DNA of 5,156 nucleotides from Clostridiales bacterium UBA2432 (GTDB taxonomy: Bacteria > Bacillota > Clostridia > Lachnospirales > Vallitaleaceae): contig DDQW01000018.1 in the NCBI GenBank assembly GCA_002342805.1, positions 1-5,156 on the forward strand. The letters run 5' to 3'. This document shows positions 1 to 5,156 of the stretch, one piece after another; within the stretch, counting starts at the first letter, position 1, and every line of letters begins with the position of its first letter. Made by a program: the position numbers and the translations under genes. The notes beneath the pieces are model-generated. The model was not told where the DNA came from. It was given only the letters and a program-made list of their open reading frames with translations, and did not search any database.

Positions 1-561
1 AAATTCAATAATCATAATATAGCCTTTTTCTTTTTGTATGTTTAACAAATGGTGATATTTTGAGAGCTCATTTTGATAATCATGATTCATTAGAACCGAA
101 TAAATATATCCGATTTCCAACACAGGCACTACTTGGTCTAGTTTTTCTTGGGTTTCTCGTTCTTTCTTTTTAAGACTCTTTTCCTCATGGATATCGTCAA
201 TTGATTTTTGAACAATTTTTTTTAAATTTTGACGATTGATTGGTTTTAGCAAATAATCCACCGCACCTAGCTTTACAGCATCTTTAGCATATTCAAATTG
301 TTCATATGCAGAAACAATAACAACACGAACTTTCTGGTCAATACTTCGAATCTCCTTAGTCGCATCAATGCCATTGATTCCGGGCATTTGAATATCCATA
401 ATAACTAATTGCGGTCGAAGTTCTTCGAATTTCTCAATGGCTTCTCTTCCGGTTTTAGCCATATGGACTATCGTTGTTAGGTCCGCAAAATCTTTTTCAA
501 GTATATATTTAATTCCTTCTCGTACAATATGTTCATCATCAACAATCATTACTTTAATCAT
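1..561 (-). CDS. YesN-type response regulator, N-terminal part (runs off left edge)
   Basis: This is the phosphorylation-controlled output protein of the operon. The 187 codons present encode a complete receiver domain (residues about 1-125). The acidic pocket is D8/D9, the phospho-acceptor is D56 (in VIMDIQMPGING), the switch residue is S84 (in VIVSAYEQFEYA), and the conserved lysine is K106 (in DYLLKP). The YxLKP and SAYEQFEYA motifs are typical of the YesN/AraC-type regulators that pair with LytS/YesM-type kinases. Residues about 125-187 form a lysine/glutamate-rich linker and the beginning of a middle domain. By family analogy an AraC-type helix-turn-helix should follow, but it lies outside the window, so DNA binding is inferred. 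The start ATG overlaps the kinase stop codon by four bases (ATGA), and AGGAGG lies 4 nt upstream at 566-571, inside the last kinase codons. Translation is therefore probably coupled to the kinase. It is partial only because the window ends. Confidence 0.93.
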   Translation of the reverse strand, partial: MIKVMIVDDEHIVREGIKYILEKDFADLTTIVHMAKTGREAIEKFEELRPQLVIMDIQMPGINGIDATKEIRSIDQKVRVVIVSAYEQFEYAKDAVKLGAVDYLLKPINRQNLKKIVQKSIDDIHEEKSLKKKERETQEKLDQVVPVLEIGYIYSVLMNHDYQNELSKYHHLLNIQKEKGYIMIIEF

Positions 562-2051
562 AATGCCTCCTGCATATGGGGTATATGAATAATTACTTTG
601 GTGCCTTGATTAAGTTCACTCACAATTTCTAATAGATTTTTTTCTTTATAGAAGAGCTCTAATCGTTCGATGACATTTTGCATACCAATACCATTAGACA
701 CTTTGCTTTGCTTAACTGAATGATTTAAAATACTTGAACGAATATCATCAGTCATGCCAGACCCATTATCTTCAACAATGCATTGATAATAGTCGCCTTG
801 ATCTTTGACTAATATTTGAATTTTTCCGCCTTCTTCCAGCTTACTGAGTCCATGAATATAGGCATTTTCGACGATTGGCTGAAGTGTCAGGGGCGGAATT
901 AAGCATTCACATGCTGATTCATCAATGAAAAATTCAAATAAGATCAAGTCATCGAACCGTACCTTAAGCATCTGATAATAGTCTTTTACATTTTGAAGCT
1001 CTTCTCTCAAGGTAACGACTTGATCTAGTTTTTGAATATTATACCGAAACAAACGACTCATGCTTTCTAAAAATTCACTGGTTTTATCTGCACCTTCAAT
1101 CATTGCCATTTGCACACCTGCATTAATGGTATTAAACAAAAAGTGTGGATTCATCTGAGACTGTAGCGCATATAATCGGGCGTTATCTAAGAGTGACTGC
1201 ATCTTGAGATTTTCTACCATTTGATCTTTGAGCTTTGCCTCTGTTTTAGCTTTTTCTTTAACCGTCTCAATATATTCCTGGATATTATATTTCATGCGGT
1301 TGAAGGCTCTCGACAGAATTTCGATTTCATCACTCGTTTCCACAAGGACAATATCAGTGCTGAATTTCCCTCTAGCAATTTCTTCAGCTGAATGGGATAA
1401 CTTAACAATGGGGGTAATCATTTTATTGGCCATTTTTAAGACGATAATCACTGATAATATGATTAAATCGATAATTAAAACAATATTTAAAATATTTGAT
1501 ATTCTCACTTGTTCAGCCATATACAAGTAATTAGTTGAATTACGGGATAATTGACGTGTGTTAAGTTCATTAATGAAGCTTAATATATATCCGCTTAAAA
1601 CTTGTGCCCGATCATATCTTTCCATATAAGCGTCAATGTCGGACCGGCGCTTATCCTCAACGGCAAGATCTGTTTCTTCAAGATAATTCGTGACCATATT
1701 CTTAATGTCTAAAACCATCAGCTCTTCTTCCGTATAATCCACAATATTATTTTCTAAATCGTCCGTCATCTCACGGAGCAAATCCGAATAACGCATATAC
1801 TTATTTAAACTCGTCGAACTTTTTGTGGACAAATAGACTAAGAGCTCTTGATTTGTTTCTCCGATTTGATCCGATATCTCTTGAAGCATAATATTTCTGA
1901 CAAACATGGCATCAATCTTGCCTTTATACAGATTCATAATACCGAGGGAATAGATGCTAAGAGCCATCATCAAAATAATAATCATGAATACATATCCAAA
2001 CATTTTATGTTTAATTGAACCCATTTTTTGTTTTTTATGCTCAGTCTTCAT
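558..2051 (-). CDS. LytS/YesM-type membrane sensor histidine kinase
   Basis: This 497-aa protein is predicted to autophosphorylate in response to an extracellular signal and pass phosphate to the downstream regulator. Numbered from the ATG at 2051, it has a short basic N-terminus, TM1 at about 18-40, an extracellular, probably all-helical region at about 41-185, and TM2 at about 187-206. A HAMP linker follows (about 208-258, with EEIARGKFS and DEIEILSRAFNRM), then a coiled coil to about 290. The His_kinase-type phospho-acceptor H303 lies in QMNPHFLFNTIN. The ATPase domain has an N box around N396 (LQPIVENAYIHGL), a G1 box VEDNGSGM at 426-433 and a G2-like GIGMQNV at 454-460. All motifs are intact. 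A GTG nine bases upstream (2060) is also possible, but GGGTGA five bases before the ATG favours 2051. The gene overlaps the binding-protein gene by 11 nt and the regulator by 4 nt. The extracellular helical domain is the expected docking surface for the upstream binding protein; that is inference. Confidence 0.94.
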   Translation of the reverse strand: MKTEHKKQKMGSIKHKMFGYVFMIIILMMALSIYSLGIMNLYKGKIDAMFVRNIMLQEISDQIGETNQELLVYLSTKSSTSLNKYMRYSDLLREMTDDLENNIVDYTEEELMVLDIKNMVTNYLEETDLAVEDKRRSDIDAYMERYDRAQVLSGYILSFINELNTRQLSRNSTNYLYMAEQVRISNILNIVLIIDLIILSVIIVLKMANKMITPIVKLSHSAEEIARGKFSTDIVLVETSDEIEILSRAFNRMKYNIQEYIETVKEKAKTEAKLKDQMVENLKMQSLLDNARLYALQSQMNPHFLFNTINAGVQMAMIEGADKTSEFLESMSRLFRYNIQKLDQVVTLREELQNVKDYYQMLKVRFDDLILFEFFIDESACECLIPPLTLQPIVENAYIHGLSKLEEGGKIQILVKDQGDYYQCIVEDNGSGMTDDIRSSILNHSVKQSKVSNGIGMQNVIERLELFYKEKNLLEIVSELNQGTKVIIHIPHMQEAL

Positions 2052-3072
2052 TACTCTCACCCATTGTTTCTTCAGTATTTTGACGAATCCGAAGAACTTC
2101 TTGTCGTGTTAGTATATTCTCATTTATATCTCGATATTGTGAAACAAATTCTTTGTTTTTATGTTTCACCATTTCTTCAATCGCTTCAAACCCTATTTTC
2201 TCATTTTCCACGACGACTGTTGCAAAAATAATTTCACGTTCTACATAATCTAGAATTTCTTCATAATCATCATTGCCAATCACAACGACATCATTAATCA
2301 TGTTTTGATCTTTAAGCGCTTGAATGGTTCCCAGGGTTTCTTCTCCATTTGAACAAATGATACTCACGATATCATTATATTGTCGTAATATGTTCTGAGC
2401 CGTTCCTACAGCATTTAAGGCATTATCTCCACTTAGCTCATTTCGTACCCGTTGAATATCAAACTGATGGTCTAGCACTTCATTTATAGCTAATGCCTTA
2501 TCTGAGTTTTCTATTCGCTCATTTTGAAAAAGGACAATCGTTCCTGTGTAGACTCCCTTTTGATCCAAATATTCTTTCAGTAATTTTCCGATTTGCGTTC
2601 CCATTCGATACTGATTATAGGAGATGAAGCTTACTTTTTCCTGTGCCGGTATATCCGTGCCTATGGTAATAACCGGAATATTTCGGGCATTGGCCTTTTT
2701 CAATGTAGTGTCAAAGCCTTCATCATCAAAGGCTTGCAATATAATCCCATCCACATTGGATTCAATGGCAATATCAAACTGTCTAAGAATTTTTTCACTT
2801 TTATCTTCACCATCAAAATGCCACATTTCATAGGCAACAGTATTATTTAGGGCCGCTTCATGGATTCCCTTTTCAAACTCATCGACAAAATTCGCGTCTG
2901 AACCATCAATAATTACCATAAAGCGATAGGTCGGCGGTTCCTTTTTTGAAAAAATACTTCCTTCAACAACTTCTCTATTGAGTTTCGTTAAATTGATGCC
3001 GACCAATGCGCTCAAAATAATTAAAATCATGACAAGCACAATTGTCACACCATTGATAAGATATTTATTCAT
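2041..3072 (-). CDS. Membrane-anchored sugar-binding-protein-like sensor (periplasmic-binding fold, type I)
   Basis: This 343-aa protein has one N-terminal hydrophobic helix (about residues 8-30) with no lipobox cysteine, so it is probably an uncleaved anchor. Residues about 50-320 follow the RbsB/XylF type I periplasmic-binding pattern: VDGIILQAFDDEGF (107-120), NIPVITIGTD (131-140), SYNQYRMGTQIG (151-162), CSNGEETLGTIQAL (240-253) and VVVIGNDD (262-269). A charged tail follows. The only cysteine is C240. Since it sits directly before a LytS-type kinase and regulator, it is more likely the ligand-sensing subunit than a transport protein, as XylFII is in clostridial xylose sensing; no permease or ATPase gene is visible. 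Several positions that bind ribose in RbsB appear changed, so the ligand cannot be assigned. The ATG lies inside the last codons of the lipoprotein gene (8-nt overlap) with only a weak AAAGAA-type ribosome site, which suggests translational coupling. Confidence 0.9.
   Translation of the reverse strand: MNKYLINGVTIVLVMILIILSALVGINLTKLNREVVEGSIFSKKEPPTYRFMVIIDGSDANFVDEFEKGIHEAALNNTVAYEMWHFDGEDKSEKILRQFDIAIESNVDGIILQAFDDEGFDTTLKKANARNIPVITIGTDIPAQEKVSFISYNQYRMGTQIGKLLKEYLDQKGVYTGTIVLFQNERIENSDKALAINEVLDHQFDIQRVRNELSGDNALNAVGTAQNILRQYNDIVSIICSNGEETLGTIQALKDQNMINDVVVIGNDDYEEILDYVEREIIFATVVVENEKIGFEAIEEMVKHKNKEFVSQYRDINENILTRQEVLRIRQNTEETMGESNED
2057..2062 (-). promoter_or_regulatory. Ribosome binding site for the kinase inside the binding-protein gene
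   Basis: GGGTGA on the minus strand matches the GGTGA part of the anti-Shine-Dalgarno complement and lies 5 nt before the ATG at 2051. It falls within the last codons of the binding-protein gene, so it favours the ATG over the GTG at 2060 and fits coupled translation. Confidence 0.55.
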
Positions 3073-4459
3073 TATATTCTTTAATCGTACTTTCCTTTAA
3101 GTTTATTTCGTATTTTTTAACGGATTCATTTTCAATACTGATGCGCATCGTTGAATCATTTACGCTAATGACCTCTAAAAAAACATCATCATTGATGCTG
3201 TGAGGCAGTGTTGTGACACTGTTATATTTGGCAGTTCCAAGGCTAAGCTCTAGGAGTTTGTCGTCTGCAAAGAAATAAAATGTGTCATCTTGCATCATTC
3301 CCTCAATCACCGGACCATTATATAAAACCTTGTATGTATTATCCGTTAAGTCCAAAAAGCCGATACCTGCTGAATATTCTTCACTGAAGGGTTCCCATCC
3401 GTTTGCCTTTAGATAAACGCGCTGTCCAAACTGGGTCATTGTCTCGTAGTAACTATTACGTCCGCCTTTATGAATCAACTGACGTTTACCACTTCCATCT
3501 TCTACATATATATTCGTCATGTACTCATAAATCTCAGTCCCTTGAGTCAAATTCGATTGAGGCAATAATTCATGTTCTTGATAATAAACAACTTCATCGT
3601 ACTCGTATATCTCTTCACGTCGAACCATATCGGATTCATTAGCTGTTTCATTGTTGGATTCACCACTCGTACCTATTTGCATACGGTTATTTAGATTACT
3701 TGCCGAAGGCATTAACCATGTATCTTCATATCCATAAAGTGTAAACTCAAAAACTGTTTTTTCGCCATTTTCAAGCGTCACAGCAATCCCATAGCGTTTA
3801 ATACCACTTCCTATATCTTCAATAAGATTAACAGATTCTAATGTTTGTCCAAGGCTATATTGTTCAAATAATTTGCTAGCAATCTCTTGACTTGACTCAC
3901 CAGGACCGCCTTGACTTATCATTGTATCTTGGTAGCTTTTATATCCAGATGTCAGTTCAACAAAACGGTCCCCATTCTCATCAAGGGATACATAGGTTTC
4001 TTCAATAACCATCCCAGGGGTTAAGTCTGCCGATGTACTAATTCTATAAACATTCCCTTGACGATCAACAGCTCTCCAATAGTCTTCTTCTTGTTTAACA
4101 ATCACTAATCCTGATGTGTAGACCTCCTCATCATTCGGAGGTGTTAAATCAAGGATTTCTCCTTCGTAGGAGGCTGTCCCTGATCCCCCTTCCATTTCCT
4201 CATTATCTAGGGCTTCTTCATTCTCTTCAATATCTGGTGTCATCTCATTTTGAGAATCCACAGGGATTTCATCATTGCTGTCGTTTTCCTGATTATCTTG
4301 AGGATTATCTTGGGAATTGTCTTGAGAATCGTCTTGGACCTCTTCAGCTGTTGAGTCTGTTGTTTCTGGCAAGTCTTCATTCTCCGGATTGTCAGCATTA
4401 CATCCGACGAATATTAATATTAAAATAAGGCTATAAAAATAAACTTTAATTGTTTTCAT
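3065..4459 (-). CDS. Secreted acidic lipoprotein of unknown function, first gene of sensor operon
   Basis: I do not recognise a family for this 464-aa protein. Numbered from the ATG at 4459, residues 1-19 form a short basic and hydrophobic signal ending in IFVGC. C20 is the only cysteine in the protein and fits lipid attachment, although F at -3 is not the usual L/V/I. Residues about 21-99 are a very acidic, Asp/Glu/Asn/Gln/Ser-rich, probably disordered tether containing QDNS/QDNP-type repeats. Residues about 100-250 look like a beta-rich domain. After another Ser/Asn/Glu-rich linker (about 262-285), residues 286-464 contain several Tyr/Phe-rich strands separated by Gly/Asn/Asp turns, such as QRVYLKANG, GIGFLDLTDNTYKVLY and DDTFYFFADDKLLEL. 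These loosely resemble beta-propeller blades. An upstream in-frame ATG at 4492 overlaps the promoter -10, whereas GGAGGG lies 5 nt before 4459, so 4459 is chosen. Co-transcription with the binding protein and kinase suggests a surface sensing role; that is inference. Confidence 0.85.
   Translation of the reverse strand: MKTIKVYFYSLILILIFVGCNADNPENEDLPETTDSTAEEVQDDSQDNSQDNPQDNQENDSNDEIPVDSQNEMTPDIEENEEALDNEEMEGGSGTASYEGEILDLTPPNDEEVYTSGLVIVKQEEDYWRAVDRQGNVYRISTSADLTPGMVIEETYVSLDENGDRFVELTSGYKSYQDTMISQGGPGESSQEIASKLFEQYSLGQTLESVNLIEDIGSGIKRYGIAVTLENGEKTVFEFTLYGYEDTWLMPSASNLNNRMQIGTSGESNNETANESDMVRREEIYEYDEVVYYQEHELLPQSNLTQGTEIYEYMTNIYVEDGSGKRQLIHKGGRNSYYETMTQFGQRVYLKANGWEPFSEEYSAGIGFLDLTDNTYKVLYNGPVIEGMMQDDTFYFFADDKLLELSLGTAKYNSVTTLPHSINDDVFLEVISVNDSTMRISIENESVKKYEINLKESTIKEYNE
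4291..4338 (-). repeat. Four 12-bp imperfect tandem repeats coding for a Q-D-N-S/P tract
   Basis: Units start at 4291, 4303, 4315 and 4327 on the plus strand, each a variant of GATTATCTTGAG. In the lipoprotein frame they encode repeated Gln-Asp-Asn/Asp-Ser/Pro tetrapeptides within the acidic tether just after the lipid-attachment site. Because the unit is a multiple of three, copy-number change would lengthen or shorten the tether without breaking the frame. Confidence 0.85.
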
Positions 4460-4464
4460 TGTAT

Positions 4465-4470
4465 CCCTCC
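4465..4470 (-). promoter_or_regulatory. Strong ribosome binding site that fixes the lipoprotein start
   Basis: GGAGGG on the minus strand lies 5 nt before the ATG at 4459. It rules in this start over the in-frame ATG at 4492, which overlaps the promoter -10 and has no comparable site. Confidence 0.85.
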
Positions 4471-4484
4471 ATTTTTCTATATAG

Positions 4485-4513
4485 ATTATCATTACTATTG
4501 TAACTTATCTCAA
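4485..4513 (-). promoter_or_regulatory. Sigma-A-type promoter of the sensor operon
   Basis: The minus strand has TTGAGA at 4508-4513, a 17-nt spacer and GATAAT at 4485-4490, each one mismatch from the consensus hexamers. Transcription would begin near 4478, giving a leader of about 20 nt before the lipoprotein ATG at 4459. A/T tracts upstream (T9 at 4538-4546 and further T runs) could serve as an UP-like element. TTAC and GTAA form a short inverted repeat (4492-4495 and 4500-4503) inside the spacer, but it is too short to call an operator. No other convincing promoter is seen inside the four overlapping genes. Confidence 0.72.
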
Positions 4514-4550
4514 GAAAAATTACATTAAAAACATATGAAAAAAAAATCAC

Positions 4551-4585
4551 AAAAAAACATCAGATGAATTATCATCTGATGTTTT
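4551..4585 (-). terminator. Rho-independent terminator of the csp gene
   Basis: ACATCAGATGA (4558-4568 region) pairs perfectly with TCATCTGATGT around a 4-nt loop (ATTA at 4568-4571 on the plus strand). The core stem is 11 bp, and flanking A/T bases extend it to 4554-4585. On the minus strand it is followed directly by seven T residues (4551-4557). It begins about 24 nt after the csp stop. In the opposite direction only four Ts follow, so it should act mainly on the minus strand. It separates the csp transcript from the downstream sensor operon. Confidence 0.92.
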
Positions 4586-4608
4586 GCGACTTGCGTCGTG
4601 AATTACGA

Positions 4609-4809
4609 TTAAAGTGTGTTAATGTTTTCAGCTTGAGGACCTTTAGGACCTTGAGCTAAATCAAAAGTAACTTTTTCGCCTTCTTCTAAAGTTTTGAATC
4701 CGTCTTTGTTGATTTGTGAGTAATGTGCAAATACATCAACTCCGTCATCACCAGTGATAAAACCAAAACCTTTGTCTCCATTAAACCATTTTACTGTACC
4801 ATTCATCAT
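4609..4809 (-). CDS. csp: Cold-shock protein, CspA family
   Basis: This 66-aa single-domain protein is the usual size for the family. It is a small OB-fold RNA/ssDNA-binding protein that acts in the cytoplasm as an RNA chaperone, often during temperature downshift or stationary phase. The hallmark sequences are GTVKWFN (4-10), RNP1 KGFGFI (13-18) and an RNP2-like VFAHYS (26-31). W8, F15, F17, F27, H29 and Y30 provide the nucleic-acid-stacking face. The familiar C-terminal GPKGPQAENI is also present. RNP2 carries A28 and Y30 where many homologues have V and F. Two consecutive ATGs are present. The first (4809) is chosen because GGAGG at 4818-4822 lies 8 nt before it; the second would be 11 nt away. 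It has its own promoter, a long structured leader and its own terminator, so it is a monocistronic unit unrelated in function to the sensor operon. Which csp paralogue it is cannot be told. Confidence 0.97.
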   Translation of the reverse strand: MMNGTVKWFNGDKGFGFITGDDGVDVFAHYSQINKDGFKTLEEGEKVTFDLAQGPKGPQAENINTL

Positions 4810-4820
4810 ATTCGTTTCCT

Positions 4821-4875
4821 CCGAAATTTTATTTCCTTAATATTTGATTCTAAAAAAAGCTTTACAAAATTTCGG
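4821..4875 (-). promoter_or_regulatory. Leader RNA stem reaching the csp ribosome binding site
   Basis: In the csp leader, CCGAAATTTT (4875 to 4866) is perfectly complementary to AAAATTTCGG (4830 to 4821). A G-U and a U-A pair extend it to 12 bp with a loop of about 31 nt. The last two Gs of the right arm are the first two bases of the GGAGG Shine-Dalgarno site (4818-4822), so formation of this stem should hinder ribosome binding. The left arm can instead form a smaller hairpin with upstream sequence: TTCG at 4881-4884 with CGAA at 4871-4874. The two folds exclude each other. The structure is seen in sequence; control of translation by temperature or by Csp binding is inferred. Confidence 0.6.
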
Positions 4876-4963
4876 TGATTCGAAGTACGTACTATATAGT
4901 GTATAATCTATCATCTAATCTTTTATGAAAATTCTTTTTATCCTTCAACTAAGGTTCTGTATT

Positions 4964-4992
4964 ACTATAACATACCTCCAAAATAAATGCAA
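4964..4992 (-). promoter_or_regulatory. Sigma-A-type promoter with extended -10 for csp
   Basis: The minus strand has TTGCAT at 4987-4992, a 17-nt spacer and TATAGT at 4964-4969. TG one base before the -10 makes an extended -10 element. Initiation near 4957 gives a leader of roughly 148 nt before the csp ATG, the long-leader arrangement common for cold-shock genes. Confidence 0.78.
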
Positions 4993-5021
4993 ACTATTTC
5001 GAAAAATACTTTATTGTTTTA

Positions 5022-5156
5022 TTAATGTCCGTTCAATACATCTAAAAAAATTCGGCCATATTTTTCCAGTTTTACATTCCCAACACCATTAATACGGCGA
5101 AACTCTTCTGCCGTTGCCGGCATTTTTCGCACCATTTCCACTCTTTTGCATCAACA
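5022..5156 (-). CDS. recQ: C-terminal end of a RecQ-family DNA helicase (HRDC tail), partial, with apparent frameshift
   Basis: The last 43 codons before the TAA at 5022-5024 include EMVRKMPATAEEF followed by RINGVGNVKLEKYG, which matches the C-terminal HRDC region of bacterial RecQ helicases. That domain helps bind DNA or structured substrates in recombination and repair. The frame is broken very near the edge: TGA at 5151-5153 is in frame. The preceding bases read V-D-A in another frame, and adding one A to the AAAA run (plus-strand TTTT at 5144-5147) gives a continuous V-D-A-K-R-V-E-M-V, as expected of the family. This may be a sequencing or assembly error or a real frameshift. No intrinsic terminator is seen between this stop and the csp promoter. 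RecQ assignment rests on a short tail, so another HRDC protein is possible. Confidence 0.7.

Noticed and set aside
1228..1530. Plus-strand open frame of 100 codons
   Set aside because: It lies wholly opposite the kinase, whose motifs are clear, and its hydrophobic look is the complement of the kinase TM2/HAMP region. No family motif is seen.
2028..2850. Three short plus-strand open frames
   Set aside because: They are antisense to the binding-protein gene, low-AT-bias shadows without recognisable domains or good ribosome sites.
3065..3072. Overlap of lipoprotein and binding-protein genes as a fusion or frameshift
   Set aside because: Both proteins end and begin normally, with a complete membrane anchor at the new start; it is an ordinary overlap within an operon.
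4291..4338. CRISPR-like array
   Set aside because: The 12-bp units are contiguous with no spacers and lie inside a coding frame.
3403..4428. Plus-strand open frames of 79 and 104 codons opposite the lipoprotein
   Set aside because: They are shadows of the lipoprotein gene; the second is Leu/Pro/His-rich simply because it is the complement of the acidic repeat region.
4460..4492. Longer lipoprotein start at 4492
   Set aside because: That ATG overlaps the promoter -10 and would not be in the predicted transcript. The extra 11 residues would also spoil the signal peptide layout.
4586..4608. Second hairpin (CGAC-TTGC-GTCG at 4587-4598) as a separate regulatory element
   Set aside because: Only four base pairs, and it sits between the csp stop and its terminator; no function can be supported.
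4995..5008. Small hairpin TATTT-TTCG-AAATA as a terminator for the RecQ gene
   Set aside because: The stem is only five A/T pairs and is not followed by a T run; it is too weak for an intrinsic terminator.

Overview
The window looks like a low-GC Bacillota chromosome, most likely from class Clostridia. The DNA is AT-rich, Shine-Dalgarno sites are strong GGAGG types, the promoters look sigma-A-like, and the protein families (membrane-anchored sugar-binding-like protein, LytS/YesN-type kinase and regulator, small Csp) are typical of that group. I cannot name the genus. Every gene I can support lies on the minus strand, so the window reads biologically from right to left.

From the right edge: (1) positions 5022-5156 hold the last residues of a RecQ-family helicase (HRDC tail), with an apparent one-base frameshift almost at the window edge. 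(2) A sigma-A-like promoter with an extended -10 (4964-4992) drives a single-gene cold-shock transcript. Its leader is about 150 nt and contains a perfect 10-bp inverted repeat whose downstream arm runs into the Shine-Dalgarno site. The 66-aa Csp gene (4609-4809) ends in a strong intrinsic terminator (4551-4585). (3) A second sigma-A-like promoter (4485-4513) starts a tightly packed four-gene operon running off the left edge: a secreted acidic lipoprotein of unknown family (3065-4459), a membrane-anchored periplasmic-binding-protein-like sensor (2041-3072), a LytS/YesM-type sensor histidine kinase (558-2051) and a YesN-type response regulator (1-561, truncated). Neighbouring genes overlap by 8, 11 and 4 nt, so they are almost certainly co-transcribed and translationally coupled.

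The operon is best read as an extracellular ligand-sensing system. The tethered binding protein would detect a solute outside the membrane and pass the signal to the kinase's extracellular helical domain; the kinase would then phosphorylate the regulator on D56. This follows the logic of the described clostridial XylFII-LytS-YesN xylose-sensing system and the Geobacillus AraPST system. The lipoprotein as first gene is the new-looking part: it has no family I recognise and may be a fourth, surface-exposed component. The ligand and target genes cannot be read from this window, and the regulator's DNA-binding domain is cut off.

There is no gene-free stretch longer than 300 bases. The two intergenic regions (4460-4608 and 4810-5021) contain the promoters, leader structure and terminator described here. 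I see no tRNA, rRNA, CRISPR array, insertion sequence or phage gene.
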